This document shows, piece by piece, positions 16,710 through 26,451 of a DNA stretch of 64,000 bases; the stretch's first letter is position 1, and each line of letters opens with the position of its first letter. The position numbers and the translations under genes were made by a program. Below the pieces are notes generated by a model, which worked only from the letters and a program-made list of their open reading frames with translations, made no database searches and was not told the DNA's origin. Source of the stretch: Albimonas pacifica. Its GTDB lineage: Bacteria > Pseudomonadota > Alphaproteobacteria > Rhodobacterales > Rhodobacteraceae. The stretch spans positions 434,001-498,000 of the forward strand of contig NZ_FOQH01000001.1 in NCBI RefSeq assembly GCF_900113695.1. The letters run 5' to 3'.

Positions 16710-17803
16710 GCCGCGAGCGCGGGCGCGTGGCCCGGCAGGGGGGCGGGCTCGCCGGCGTCGACGAGCGGGGCGAGCAGGGGCAGGACCTCGGTCCCGAAGC
16801 GTTCCAGCGAGGCGAGGGTCTCCTGCCGCCCGATCCCGGCCAGGCCCATCATGCAGCACAGGTGGGTCGGGCGCAGGGCGGTCAGTTCGGTCGCCAGTCT
16901 CTCGGCGCAATGCTCGGCGGGGCCGATCACGGCGGTCTCCAGGAAGTCGTCCAGCGGCGGTTCGTCGTTCAGGGGCATCAGACGCACGAACGCCCCATCC
17001 TTGTCCAGCGCCGCGGCGCCCAATGTGTGATAGGCCCGCGCGAAATCGCGCACGCAGGCGGCAGCGAGCTCGGCCTGCGCCCGATCTTCGGTCACATAGA
17101 CGAAGCGTTGCACCGCCAGCGGCATCGTCGCCGGATCGCCGCCGCCCTCGGCCCAGGCGGCTTCCAGCCCCGCGCGGGCGGCCAGCGCCGGCGCCAGCCC
17201 CCGGTGCCCGAAGCCGATGAAGGGCGTGTGCCCGCCCCGCGCCGCGCGGCGCACCACCTCCGGCGCGCGGGAGGCGACGAAGATCTCGGGCGGGGCGAGG
17301 CCGAAGGGGCGCATCGAGAGCTCGGTGGGCTTCACCGCGTAGTGGACGCCCGAGTGCTCGACCCGCCCCGTGGTCAGCCCCTGTTCGAGGATGTCCCAGA
17401 TCTCCAGCATCCGGGCGTGCTTCTCGGCCGGGTCGATCCCGAAGCGGTCGAACTCGTAGGGCTGGTAGCCCGCCCCCAGCCCCAGCGCCAGCCGGCCGGA
17501 GGCGAGCAGGTCGGCCAGCGCCACCTCCTGCACCAGCCGCAGCGGGTTGTGGAACGGCAGCGCCAGCACCGCCGGCCCCAGCCTTATGCGCGCGGTCTGG
17601 CCCGCCAGATGGCTGACCATCATCAGCGCATTGGGGCAGATCGAGTGGTTGGTGAAATGGTGTTCGGCGAACCAGGCGATGTCGAAGCCGAAGTCCTCGG
17701 CCATCTTCACCGCGTCGACGGTGGTGCGCAGGACCGCCACCGGGGCCGAGGTCCGGTCCCGCAGTCCCATCAGGTTGAAGAGGCCCAGCTTCGCCCGTCT
17801 CAT
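16697..17803 (-). CDS. LLM class flavin-dependent oxidoreductase
   Basis: A 368-residue bacterial-luciferase-like monooxygenase: the barrel begins KLGLFNLMGLRD and contains FDIAWFAEHHFTN, IRLGPAVLALPFHNPLR and ALGLGAGYQPYEFDRFG. The family uses FMNH2 from a separate reductase to oxygenate or cleave carbon-sulfur, carbon-nitrogen or ring bonds. It is a clear paralogue of the protein at 28553, which has the same WFAEHHFTN and GYQPYEFDRF motifs. The pairing with a sulfoxide/N-oxide reductase downstream hints at S- or N-containing substrates; this is inference. Confidence 0.88.
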   Translation of the reverse strand: MRRAKLGLFNLMGLRDRTSAPVAVLRTTVDAVKMAEDFGFDIAWFAEHHFTNHSICPNALMMVSHLAGQTARIRLGPAVLALPFHNPLRLVQEVALADLLASGRLALGLGAGYQPYEFDRFGIDPAEKHARMLEIWDILEQGLTTGRVEHSGVHYAVKPTELSMRPFGLAPPEIFVASRAPEVVRRAARGGHTPFIGFGHRGLAPALAARAGLEAAWAEGGGDPATMPLAVQRFVYVTEDRAQAELAAACVRDFARAYHTLGAAALDKDGAFVRLMPLNDEPPLDDFLETAVIGPAEHCAERLATELTALRPTHLCCMMGLAGIGRQETLASLERFGTEVLPLLAPLVDAGEPAPLPGHAPALAAWRG

Positions 17804-17900
17804 TCGCGCCTCATCCGCGTCTCCGCCGCATCGCCGTCCGTCCCCGCCCCGCCGCGCTCGCCCTCGCCCGGGGTCCGCGCGTCCCTCGCCCTCCGCGGGC

Positions 17901-18014
17901 GCCCCGGACCTGATCCGGGGCCTCTCGCGGCCCGCCCCCCGCGCCTGCGCCGGCGGCGAGCGCCGCGCCCGCCGTCGCGCCGGCGGCCAGGAGGCCCCGG
18001 GTCAAGCCCGGGGC
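17901..18014. repeat. Two oppositely oriented REP-like hairpins, dispersed family copies 2 and 3
   Basis: Copy 2 (17901-17921) and copy 3 (17994-18014) each have a perfect 8-bp stem and 5-nt loop. Relative to the shared flank (ggggcctctcgcgg) they face in opposite directions, 93 bp apart, in the 253-bp gap between the aminotransferase and the second flavin monooxygenase. They may end the upstream transcript or stabilise its 3' end. Confidence 0.75.
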
Positions 18015-18056
18015 GCCCGTGGGGCCGGCCGCGTCGCGTCGCCTCCGCCGGGGGCG

Positions 18057-19460
18057 TCAGGCGGCGGGCGCCAGCCCCTCGGCGGTCAGCGCGTCGAGCG
18101 TCTGGTCGAGGGTCCGGCGGAACAGGCCGGCCATCTCCTCGACCTGCGAGGGCGTGATGATCAGCGGCGGCGTGAAGCAGATGCGGTCGCCCGAGGCGCG
18201 CACCAGCAGGCCGTTCGCCATCGCCCGCTCCTGCACCCGCGTCCCCACCTTCGCCTCCGGCGCGAACTGGACCCGCCGCGCGCGATCGGCCATCAGCTCG
18301 ACCCCCGCGATCAGGCCCACGCCGCGCACGTCGCCGACCAGCGGATGATCCATCAGCCCCTCCAGCGCGCCCAGGAAGGCGGGCGAGACCTCGGCCGCGT
18401 GCTCGAACACGCGGTCCTCCTCGTAGATCTCCAGCGTGCGCCGCGCGACCGCGCAGGCCACCGGATGGGCGGCGAAGGTGAAGCCCATGGAGAAATTCCC
18501 CAGCCGCGCCGACTGCTCCAGCAACGCCTGGTGGATCTCCTCGGAGATCATCAGCGCCGAGATCGGCTGGTAGCTCGCCGACAGCGCCTTGCCGCAGCTC
18601 ACCATGTCCGGCCGGATCGCGTAGGTGTCCGAGCCCCAGGGGTTCCCGGTGCGCCCGAAGCCGCAGATCACCTCGTCGGCGATGAACAGGACGTCGTACT
18701 TGCGCAGCACCGCCTGGATCTTCTCGAAGTAGGTCCGCGGCGGCGTCAGCGCCCCGCCGCCGCCCTGCACCGGCTCTGCGAAGAAGGCCGCCACCGTCTC
18801 CGGCCCCTCGGCCAGGATCAGGGTCTCCAGGTCCTCGGCCATGCGGGTGGCGAAATCCTCCTCGCTCTCGCCCTCCTCATGGAAGCGATACCAGTGGGGG
18901 AAGGAGGTGTGCAGGAAGCGGTCCGAGATCGGCAGGTCGAACTCGCGATGCATCCCCGGCATCCCGGTCAGCGAGGCCGCCGCGATGGTGCAGCCATGAT
19001 ACCCCATCTGCCGGCCGATGATCTTCTTCTTCTCCGGCCGCCCGCGCAGGTTGTTCACGTACCACGCCAGCTTGATCGCGGTGTCGTTGCACTCCGACCC
19101 CGAGCAATGGAACAGCACTTTCGACAGCGGGTTCCCCGGCCGCCCGGCAGGCGCCATCGCCAAGAGCTTCTCCGCCAGGTCCACCGCCGCCAGATGGCCC
19201 CGCGAATGGAACGTGTGGTAATAAGGAAGATCCTGCATCTGGGCGTAGGCCGCCTCGGCCAGCCGCTTCTCGGAGAAGCCCAGCGAGGCGGACCACATCC
19301 CCGCCATCCCCTCCAGATACCGCTTCCCGTCCTCGTCGAAGACATAGACGCCGTCGCCGCCGGTCATCAGCGTCGCCCCCGTCTCGCGCATCCCCGAGAG
19401 CTCGGTCTGCTGGTGGACGATGGTCGCGAGATCGCGGGCGCGGTTCGAGTTGGGCAGCAT
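18057..19460 (-). CDS. Class III (omega) aminotransferase
   Basis: A 467-residue PLP enzyme of subgroup II. The PLP lysine is Lys291 (VSCGKALSASYQP); the phosphate cup GSECNDTAIK is at about residues 121-130, and FIADEVICGFGRTG at 259-272 holds the Asp that contacts the pyridine nitrogen. MWSASLGF near residue 55 is typical of amine/omega-amino acid:pyruvate aminotransferases. It would remove the terminal amino group from an omega-amino acid or diamine. It starts 10 bp after the ABC ATPase stop and appears to be the last gene of the importer/hydantoinase operon, the expected next step if HyuAB opens a lactam. Confidence 0.9.
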   Translation of the reverse strand: MLPNSNRARDLATIVHQQTELSGMRETGATLMTGGDGVYVFDEDGKRYLEGMAGMWSASLGFSEKRLAEAAYAQMQDLPYYHTFHSRGHLAAVDLAEKLLAMAPAGRPGNPLSKVLFHCSGSECNDTAIKLAWYVNNLRGRPEKKKIIGRQMGYHGCTIAAASLTGMPGMHREFDLPISDRFLHTSFPHWYRFHEEGESEEDFATRMAEDLETLILAEGPETVAAFFAEPVQGGGGALTPPRTYFEKIQAVLRKYDVLFIADEVICGFGRTGNPWGSDTYAIRPDMVSCGKALSASYQPISALMISEEIHQALLEQSARLGNFSMGFTFAAHPVACAVARRTLEIYEEDRVFEHAAEVSPAFLGALEGLMDHPLVGDVRGVGLIAGVELMADRARRVQFAPEAKVGTRVQERAMANGLLVRASGDRICFTPPLIITPSQVEEMAGLFRRTLDQTLDALTAEGLAPAA

Positions 19461-19470
19461 GGGGCCTCCG

Positions 19471-21144
19471 TCAGTCGTCCTTCAGCGCGTCCAGCGAGGG
19501 GACGGCCGCCAGCAGGGATCGGGTGTAGGGATGGTCGGGCGCGGTGAAGAGCTTTTCCGTGGGCGCCGCCTCGACGATGCGGCCCGACTTCATCACCAGC
19601 GTGTCGGCGCACATCATGCGCACCACGTTCAGGTCGTGGCTGACGAAGAGATACGCCATGCCCAGCTCCCGCCGCAGCCGCTCCAGCAGGTGCAGCACGA
19701 CGGCCTGCACCGAGACGTCCAGCGCCGCCGTCGGCTCGTCCAGCACCATCAGCTTCGGCTCGAGGCACACCGCCCGGCCGATGCCCACGCGCGCCTTCTG
19801 GCCGCCCGAGAGCTGATGCGGCAACCGGTCCAGCAGCGCCTGCGGGAAGCTGACCAGGTCGGCGGTCTCGCGCACCTTGGCCTCCAGCGCGCGGCCCCGC
19901 AGGCCGCCGAGGCGGCGCAGGGGGTCCGCGATGCACTCGCGGGCGGTGAACCGGGGGTTGAGGCTGTCGGTCGGGTCCTGGAACACCAGCTGGATGTCCG
20001 AGCGGCGGGGCGAGCGGTGGAAATCCTTCTCCGCCGTCGCCGCCAGGTCCTGCCCGTCGAAGACGATCGCGCCGGCGTCCGCATCCAGCAGCCGGCACAC
20101 CAGCCGCGATGTCGTGGATTTTCCGGATCCGCTCTCCCCCACCAGCCCCAGGCTCTGCCCCGCGTTCAGCGTGAACGAGACCCCGTCGACGGCCTTGGCG
20201 CCATTCCCAAAGTCCTTCTGGAGGCCGACGACCTCCAGCAGGTGCGGCCGCCCGATGGTGGGCGCGGGCGCCGCGGGCAGGGCGGGCAGGGCGCCCGGCG
20301 GGACCAGGTCCTCGATCCGCGCGCCGCGCGTCGGCGAGGCGGCCACCAGCCGCTGGGTGTAGGGATGCCGCGGGGCCAGGAAGATCCGCCTGGGCAGGCC
20401 GGTTTCCACCAGCAGCCCCTGCTCCATCACCGCGACGCGCCCGCAGTATTCCGCGGCCATGGCGAGGTCGTGGGTGATCAGGACCATGGCCATGCCCCGC
20501 TCGGCGATCAGGCCGGCCAGCAGGTCCATCACCGACTTCTGCGTGGTGGGGTCGAGGCCGGTGGTCGGCTCGTCCGCGATCAGAAGCTTCGGGTTGCAGG
20601 CCAGCGCCACCGCGATCATCGCGCGCTGGCACATGCCGCCCGAAAGCTCGTGGGGGTAGGCGCGGGCCTGCGCCTCGGGCCGGGGGAATTTTACATCGGC
20701 CAGCAGGGCGATCGCCCGCTCGCGCGCCTGCGCCTTCGACACCCGCTCATGCGCCCGGATCGCGTCCGCGATCTGGTCCCCGACCGCCCGGATCGGGTTC
20801 AGCGCCGCCCGCGGATTCTGAAAGATCATCGAGATCACCGCGCCCCGGATCGGCCGCAGCATCCCGCGCGAGGCCCGCGTCACGTCCTGCCCCGCGATCC
20901 GCACCTTCCCGCCCGCGATCCTCCCGTTGCGCTCCAGCAGCCCCGCGGCGGCCAGCATGGTCACGGTCTTGCCCGAGCCGCTCTCGCCCACCAGCCCCAG
21001 CACCTCGCCGGGGGCGACGGAGAGCGACACGCCCTTCACCGCCTCGCTCTCGCCGCCGCGGCCGGAGAAGGCGATGCGCAGGTCCTCGATCTCGAGGATC
21101 GGGCGCAGGGCGGCCTCGGCCTGGACTTCGGGGGACATCTTCAC
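19471..21144 (-). CDS. Dipeptide/oligopeptide-type ABC transporter, fused ATPase (DppD-DppF)
   Basis: A 557-residue protein with two complete ABC domains. Domain 1 has Walker A GESGSGKT, signature LSGGMCQR and Walker B LLIADEPTTGLD. Domain 2 has GESGSGKS, LSGGQKAR and LMVLDEPTAALD. Each is followed by the oligopeptide-type HPYT segment. Both halves of the usual DppD/DppF pair are in one chain. The GTG at 21144 overlaps the permease stop (GTGA) and has GAGGA upstream; an ATG at 21138 is possible. Confidence 0.92.
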   Translation of the reverse strand: MKMSPEVQAEAALRPILEIEDLRIAFSGRGGESEAVKGVSLSVAPGEVLGLVGESGSGKTVTMLAAAGLLERNGRIAGGKVRIAGQDVTRASRGMLRPIRGAVISMIFQNPRAALNPIRAVGDQIADAIRAHERVSKAQARERAIALLADVKFPRPEAQARAYPHELSGGMCQRAMIAVALACNPKLLIADEPTTGLDPTTQKSVMDLLAGLIAERGMAMVLITHDLAMAAEYCGRVAVMEQGLLVETGLPRRIFLAPRHPYTQRLVAASPTRGARIEDLVPPGALPALPAAPAPTIGRPHLLEVVGLQKDFGNGAKAVDGVSFTLNAGQSLGLVGESGSGKSTTSRLVCRLLDADAGAIVFDGQDLAATAEKDFHRSPRRSDIQLVFQDPTDSLNPRFTARECIADPLRRLGGLRGRALEAKVRETADLVSFPQALLDRLPHQLSGGQKARVGIGRAVCLEPKLMVLDEPTAALDVSVQAVVLHLLERLRRELGMAYLFVSHDLNVVRMMCADTLVMKSGRIVEAAPTEKLFTAPDHPYTRSLLAAVPSLDALKDD

Positions 21145-22010
21145 GGGCGGGTCCTCGGGTCCAGCAGGTCGCGCAGGCCGTCGCCGGCGAGGTTGAAGCA
21201 CAGCACCGAGATCGTCAGCGCCAGCCCCGGGAAGGCCACCAGCCACCATTTGCCGGAGGTGATGTAGGTCGCCCCCTCGGCCACCATGATCCCCCACTCG
21301 GGCGTCGGCGGCTGCACGCCCAGGCCGATGAAGCTCAGCCCGGCGGCGTTGATGATCGCCCAGCCGAGGTTCAGCGACAGCTGCACGGCGAGGATCGGCA
21401 GCACGTTGGGCAGCAGGAAGCGCAGCACCGCCTGCGGATGCGAGGCGCCGGCCAGCCGCGCCGCCTCGACCCAGCCCGCGCCGCGGCGCGCATTCACCTC
21501 GGCCCGCACCACGCGGATGTAGAAGGGCAGGTTGATGACCGCGGTGGCGATGACGATGTTCACCGCCGAGTTCCCCAGCGCCGCCACCAGCGCCATCGCC
21601 AGCACGAACAGCGGGAAGGCCATCATCACGTCGACGATGCGCCCCACCACCCGATCCAGCCGCCCCCCGGCATAGCCCGAGAACGCCCCGATCACCGAGC
21701 CGACCAGCCCCGAGACCGCCACCGCCGCCACCGCGATCGTGAGGTCCAGCCGCGACGCCCAGATCAGGCGCGAGAACACGTCCCGCCCGATCTGGTCCGT
21801 CCCCGCCCAGTTGGTCGCGGAGGGCGGCGACAACGCGGGCCCGGTCCCCGACTGCAGCGGATCGAAGGGCGCGATCCAGGGCGCGAAGATCGCCACGCAG
21901 GCCAGCAGCGCGGCCCCGATCAGCGCGATCAGCGTCACCGGGTTCTGCCTCAGCACCCAGAAGGCGGCGCCAAGCCGAGAAGGGGCGCGAGGGTCCGAAG
22001 AAACGCTCAT
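21141..22010 (-). CDS. Dipeptide-type ABC transporter permease, DppC-like
   Basis: A 289-residue inner-membrane permease. The DppC pattern is clear: an N-terminal membrane segment, FDPLQSG, GTDQIGRDVFSRLIWASRL and the EAA loop EAARLAGASHPQAVLRFLLP. The start overlaps the DppB stop by ATGA and the end overlaps the fused ATPase by GTGA. Confidence 0.92.
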   Translation of the reverse strand: MSVSSDPRAPSRLGAAFWVLRQNPVTLIALIGAALLACVAIFAPWIAPFDPLQSGTGPALSPPSATNWAGTDQIGRDVFSRLIWASRLDLTIAVAAVAVSGLVGSVIGAFSGYAGGRLDRVVGRIVDVMMAFPLFVLAMALVAALGNSAVNIVIATAVINLPFYIRVVRAEVNARRGAGWVEAARLAGASHPQAVLRFLLPNVLPILAVQLSLNLGWAIINAAGLSFIGLGVQPPTPEWGIMVAEGATYITSGKWWLVAFPGLALTISVLCFNLAGDGLRDLLDPRTRP

Positions 22011-23053
22011 GACAGGCTCACCCGCGGGTCGATGACGGCGTAGAGCAGGTCCACCACCAGGTTCACGAAGACGAAGATGGTCGCCATCAGCAGAACGAAG
22101 CCCTGCACCGGCGCATAGTCCGAGGCCATCAGCGCATCCAGCGCGTAGCGCCCCACGCCGGGCCAGGAGAAAACCTTCTCCACCAGCACGTTGGCCCCGA
22201 GCATGGTCGAGAAGATCGACCCCGACACGGTCACCACCGGGATCAGCGCGTTGCGCAGCGCGTAGGTGACGATGACCTTCCAGCGCGGCAGGCCCACGGC
22301 ATCGGCGGTCCTCACGAATTCCGAGGTCAGCACCGCCAGCATCGAGCCGCGCGTGATCCGGGCCAGCGGGGCGATGGTGAACAGCGCCATGGTGCAGGCG
22401 GGCAGGACCAGTCGGCTCAGCGAACTCCACCACGTGTCCCAGTCGCCGGCCAGCAGGCAGTCGATCAGCAGGAAGCCGGTGACGGTCTCGGGCGGGAAGG
22501 CGAAGATGTCGAGCCGCCCCGTCGGGTCCGGCGCCCAACCCAGCCAGTAATAGAAGATGTAGATCAGCAGCAGCCCCGAGACGAAGGTCGGCAGCGACAC
22601 GCCCGCAGAGCAGATCACCCGCACCCCGTGGTCGAAGACCGACCCCGGCCGCAGCGCCGCCAGCACGCCCGCGGGCACCGCGATCGCCACCGCCAGGAAC
22701 AGCCCGGCCAGAGTCAGCTCCAGCGAGGCCGGCAGCCGCTCCACCAGGTCGTCCACGACGGGCCGCCCGGTGGTCATCGCGGTCCCGAAATCCCCGGTCG
22801 CGAGGTCGCGCAGATAATAGAGGAACTGCATCGGCAGCGGGTGGTCGAGCCCCATCCGCTGCCGCACGATCTCCAGCTCCGCCTCGCCGGCGGTGGGGGA
22901 GGAGACGAAGAAGCTCGCCGGGTCCCCGGGCAGCACCCGCATCAGGATGAAGGTCAAGGCCAGCACCCCGAAGAGCGCCGGCAGGGCGGAGAGCAGACGC
23001 CCCCCGACCCCCTTCAGCGCCGACAGCGCCCCCCGGGAACCCGCCGCGCTCAT
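22007..23053 (-). CDS. Dipeptide-type ABC transporter permease, DppB-like
   Basis: A 348-residue permease with the DppB hallmarks: FILMRVLPGDPASFF in the first periplasmic loop, the EAA-type loop TADAVGLPRWKVIVTYALRN, and the C-terminal VVDLLYAVIDPRVSLS. It overlaps the binding-protein stop (ATGA at 23050) and the DppC start. Confidence 0.92.
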   Translation of the reverse strand: MSAAGSRGALSALKGVGGRLLSALPALFGVLALTFILMRVLPGDPASFFVSSPTAGEAELEIVRQRMGLDHPLPMQFLYYLRDLATGDFGTAMTTGRPVVDDLVERLPASLELTLAGLFLAVAIAVPAGVLAALRPGSVFDHGVRVICSAGVSLPTFVSGLLLIYIFYYWLGWAPDPTGRLDIFAFPPETVTGFLLIDCLLAGDWDTWWSSLSRLVLPACTMALFTIAPLARITRGSMLAVLTSEFVRTADAVGLPRWKVIVTYALRNALIPVVTVSGSIFSTMLGANVLVEKVFSWPGVGRYALDALMASDYAPVQGFVLLMATIFVFVNLVVDLLYAVIDPRVSLS

Positions 23054-24660
23054 GCCCGGTCCAGGGTCCGGAAGTCCGGGCCGAAGTGATACCACATGGT
23101 GTAGCCCGTCACGCCCTCGGCCATCGCGGCCTTGGTGGTGGGCTTCCACAGCATCACCATCGGCGTCTCCTCGAACGCCAGAGACACCAGCTTCTTCGTC
23201 ATCTTCTCGTATTCCGCCGCATCGGCCTCGTAGCGGGCCACGGGCAGGATCTCGGCCACCTCCGGGTTGGCCCAGCTCGAGAAATTCCAGCGGCTGTCGC
23301 CGTTGAGGAAGATCCGGAAGAAGTAGTCGGGCGAGGGCAGCAGCGCCAGCGAGCGCTCCAGCAGCATCGGCGCGGTCTTGGCGGTGACGATCTCGGCGTA
23401 CTGGGCGTCGGGGGTCTTCTGGATCTCGACGGTGATGCCGATCTTCGCCAGCGCCTCCTGGATCAGGGCCGCGGCCGGGTCGAAGTCCCCCGCCTTGCCG
23501 ACGGTGTAGTAGAGGGGGACGGTGAGGCCGGCGTGGCCGGCTTCCTCGACCATCGCCTTCGCCGCCTCGATGTCGACGGTGTAGGGCATCGGCTGGGGGA
23601 ACACGCCCGTCTCCGGCTCGCCCTCCCAGGTCCCGTCGTAGAGCTTCAGGCCCTGGCCGTTGGCGGCCGTCTCGAAGATCTGCTCGTAGGGCAGGGCCAT
23701 CGAGATCGCCTTGCGCAGCTTCGGATCGTCGAAGGGCGCCATCTGGGTGTTGAACACCAGCGCCGCGAAGCCCGAGGGCTGCGGGGTCTGGATCACCTTC
23801 ACCCCGTCCGCGGCCTCAAGCACCTCGAGATCCGTGGGCGAGAAGTCGAGGCACAGGTCCGCGTCGCCCTTCTGCAGCAGCGTGGCGCGGGTCGAGGCCT
23901 CGGGCACGCCCTGCACGATCACGCGGGCGAAGCCGGGCAGGGGGCCGCCGGTCCAGGCCTCGTTGCGGGCCAGCACCACCTGGGCGCCGTCGGGGGACAT
24001 ACGCTCGACCGTGTAGGCGCCCGAGGCGGCGGCGTTGGTGCGCAGCCACTCGATCGCCCAGGGGTCCGCCTCGGTCGCGTTGGCCTTCGCCAGCGTCGAG
24101 TTGATCATCGGCGCGAGATACATGGCGAGGTTGGGCAGCGCGAGACGGTCGGCCTGGGGCAGCGTCACCGTCACCGTGGTCTCGTCCACCACCGCGATCT
24201 GGTCGGGCGAGGTGATCGAGCCCGAGGCGAGCTGGCTCTTCGACATCGTCTCGGCCGAGACCGCGCGGTCGAGCGACCACTTCACGTCCTCGGCCGTCAC
24301 CGGCGAGCCGTCATGCCACTTCGCCGCCGGATCCAGCGTGAAGGTCAGCACCAGCCCGTCGTCGGAAATGGAAAAACTCTCGCACAGCTCCGGCTCGATC
24401 ACGTCGAAGTCGAACTCGAAGCCGCCGCCCGGCGCCTCCTTGCGGCCGAAGCGCACCAGGCGGTCGTAGACGTTGCAGCTCAGCGCCAGCGAGGCGCGGC
24501 TGCCGGTCAGGTCGCCCGCCGTCAGCGCGGTCCAGACCGAGCCGTGGACGAAGCGCAGCGTCTCCTCGCGCGACTGCGCGAGCGCGAATTTGGGCAGGCT
24601 GGCGGCGGCGGTCGCTGCGGCCGCGGCCATCAGCACCTGGCGTCGGTTGAACTCGGTCAT
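23050..24660 (-). CDS. Dipeptide-type ABC transporter substrate-binding protein (SBP family 5)
   Basis: A 536-residue periplasmic binding protein with a Tat-like signal (NRRQVLMAAAAATAAA, cleavage near ALAQ). Family 5 features include WHDGSPVTAEDVKWSLDRA and an extended second lobe. Family 5 proteins bind peptides, opines, nickel chelates and other sizeable solutes. It leads the transporter genes and follows hyuB by 51 bp, so the ligand is probably the cyclic amide or peptide-like compound that HyuAB attacks. Confidence 0.9.
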   Translation of the reverse strand: MTEFNRRQVLMAAAAATAAASLPKFALAQSREETLRFVHGSVWTALTAGDLTGSRASLALSCNVYDRLVRFGRKEAPGGGFEFDFDVIEPELCESFSISDDGLVLTFTLDPAAKWHDGSPVTAEDVKWSLDRAVSAETMSKSQLASGSITSPDQIAVVDETTVTVTLPQADRLALPNLAMYLAPMINSTLAKANATEADPWAIEWLRTNAAASGAYTVERMSPDGAQVVLARNEAWTGGPLPGFARVIVQGVPEASTRATLLQKGDADLCLDFSPTDLEVLEAADGVKVIQTPQPSGFAALVFNTQMAPFDDPKLRKAISMALPYEQIFETAANGQGLKLYDGTWEGEPETGVFPQPMPYTVDIEAAKAMVEEAGHAGLTVPLYYTVGKAGDFDPAAALIQEALAKIGITVEIQKTPDAQYAEIVTAKTAPMLLERSLALLPSPDYFFRIFLNGDSRWNFSSWANPEVAEILPVARYEADAAEYEKMTKKLVSLAFEETPMVMLWKPTTKAAMAEGVTGYTMWYHFGPDFRTLDRA

Positions 24661-24711
24661 GGGGCCCCCTTCGTGTGATCCCTGTCGGCGGTGGAGGTGG
24701 AGATGCGGGTC

Positions 24712-26448
24712 TCAGGCGCCCGCTTGATTAAGTATCTCAAAGGCTTCCGGGTAGTCCCGGGCGGCCGCCTCTGGCGTGACGTAACCCGCCGCCAGATCCG
24801 CGCGCAGCGCCTCGGGGTCCCGCTCGGCCGGGCGCCCATAGCCGCCCGAGCCGGGCACCTGGAAGATCAGCAGGCTGTCCTTGGGCGCGGCGAACCCGCC
24901 CTTGCCTTCCTTGCGCTCGCGGGTCCCGTCGGGCAGCACCAGCGTGACCTCGGCGCAGGCGCCCTCGCGCCCGCCGTCCAGCCCGAAGGCCGGGGTCATG
25001 GTGCGCTCGACGCAGGTGGCGCAGTTGGCGTCCGCCCCCAGCACCCGCCAGATCCGGCGCACGCCGAGGCCGCCGCGATACTTGCCCGCCCCCCCGGTGT
25101 CGGCGGCGAGCGTGTATTCCTCGATCCGCACCGGGAAGCTCATCTCCATGATCTCCACCGGCGTGTTGAGCATGTTGCCGATGCAGGTCGAGACGCCGTT
25201 CATCCCGTCCATCATCGGCCGCGCGCCGAAGCCGCCCTTGGTGACCTCGTAGGAGATGTAGGTGTTCCCGTTGCGGTAGTCCTGGCCGCCGAAGATCGTC
25301 ACGCCCCCGGTCCCCTGGGACCCCGCGGGCGTGCGCCCCGGCGCGAGATCATGCAGGCAGCGGAACACGATGTCCGAGATCCGCGCCGACATCTCGTGGT
25401 TGGCGTAGGTCACCGGCGCCGGTTCCTGCGCGTTCACCACGCAGCCCTTGGGCGCGGTCACCGTCACCGGCCGCCAGGCGCCCGAGTTCGGCGGGATCAG
25501 CGCCTTGGGATCCAGCGCCCATTTCAGCGCCGCGAAGCAGCCCGAGGCGGTCACCGTCAGCGGCGCATTCATCGGCCCCTTCACCCGCGGGTCCGAGCCT
25601 TCGAAGTCCAGCGTGATCTCGTCGCCGGTCTTGGTGAGCGTCAGCGCCACCTTGAAGGTCTGGTCGTGGGCCTCGCCCGGCTCGACGATGCCGTCGCCGT
25701 CGATGGTGTCGACGAAGCGGGCCGTCCCGTCGGGGATCCCGCGCAGCGCCGCGCGCATCATCACCTCCGAGTAGTCGAGGATCGCGTCCATGATCCTCAG
25801 CAGCTCGTCGGTCCCGTATTTCTTCGCCAGCGCCCCCATCCGGTCGACGGCGCGCCTGTTGGCCGCCACCTGCGCGCGCAGGTCGCCCTGCCGCTCCGAC
25901 GGCGCGCGGACGTTGGCGAGGATGAAGCGCTCGATGTTCTCGTCGGGCTTGCCGTCGACATAGATCCGGGTCGGCGGCATCCGCAGCCCCTCGCCGTAGA
26001 TCTCGGTGACGGCCGAATAGGACCCCGGCGCGCCCCCGCCGATGTCGGGCCAGTGCGCGCGCACGCAGCCGTAGCCCAGCAGGCGCCCCTCGTAGAACGC
26101 GGGCATCACCACGTTCACGTCGGGCAGGTGCGAGCCGCCGTGATAGGGGTCGTTGTGGATGTAGACCTCGCCCTCCACCGGCTCCGGGAAGGTCTGCACG
26201 ACCGACCTGACCGCATCGGGCATGGACCCGAGGTGGATCGGCAGGTCCGGCCCCTGCGCGACCATGTCCCCGGTCGCCGAGAAGATGCCGCAGGAATAGT
26301 CGCCTGCCATCTTCAGCAGCGGCGAGTAGGCGGTCTTGGCGAGGACGATCTTCATCTCCTCGGCCGCCGAGATCAGGGCGTTCTTCACGACCTCGAAGCG
26401 GGCCGCGTCGATTCCGGCGGTGGGGTTCGGGGTGTCGAAACCGGCCAT
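24712..26448 (-). CDS. Hydantoinase B / 5-oxoprolinase-like subunit
   Basis: A 578-residue HyuB-family protein. Conserved blocks are visible: TAYSPLLKMAGDYSCGIF, VYIHNDPYHGGSHLPDV, CVRAHWPDIGGGAPGSYS and the C-terminal PGSGGYGRPAERDPE. It pairs with HyuA, four bases upstream, in an ATP-dependent enzyme that hydrolyses a cyclic amide such as N-methylhydantoin, 5-oxoproline or caprolactam. Its position between hyuA and a complete importer indicates a catabolic role. Confidence 0.9.
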   Translation of the reverse strand: MAGFDTPNPTAGIDAARFEVVKNALISAAEEMKIVLAKTAYSPLLKMAGDYSCGIFSATGDMVAQGPDLPIHLGSMPDAVRSVVQTFPEPVEGEVYIHNDPYHGGSHLPDVNVVMPAFYEGRLLGYGCVRAHWPDIGGGAPGSYSAVTEIYGEGLRMPPTRIYVDGKPDENIERFILANVRAPSERQGDLRAQVAANRRAVDRMGALAKKYGTDELLRIMDAILDYSEVMMRAALRGIPDGTARFVDTIDGDGIVEPGEAHDQTFKVALTLTKTGDEITLDFEGSDPRVKGPMNAPLTVTASGCFAALKWALDPKALIPPNSGAWRPVTVTAPKGCVVNAQEPAPVTYANHEMSARISDIVFRCLHDLAPGRTPAGSQGTGGVTIFGGQDYRNGNTYISYEVTKGGFGARPMMDGMNGVSTCIGNMLNTPVEIMEMSFPVRIEEYTLAADTGGAGKYRGGLGVRRIWRVLGADANCATCVERTMTPAFGLDGGREGACAEVTLVLPDGTRERKEGKGGFAAPKDSLLIFQVPGSGGYGRPAERDPEALRADLAAGYVTPEAAARDYPEAFEILNQAGA

Positions 26449-26451
26449 GGC

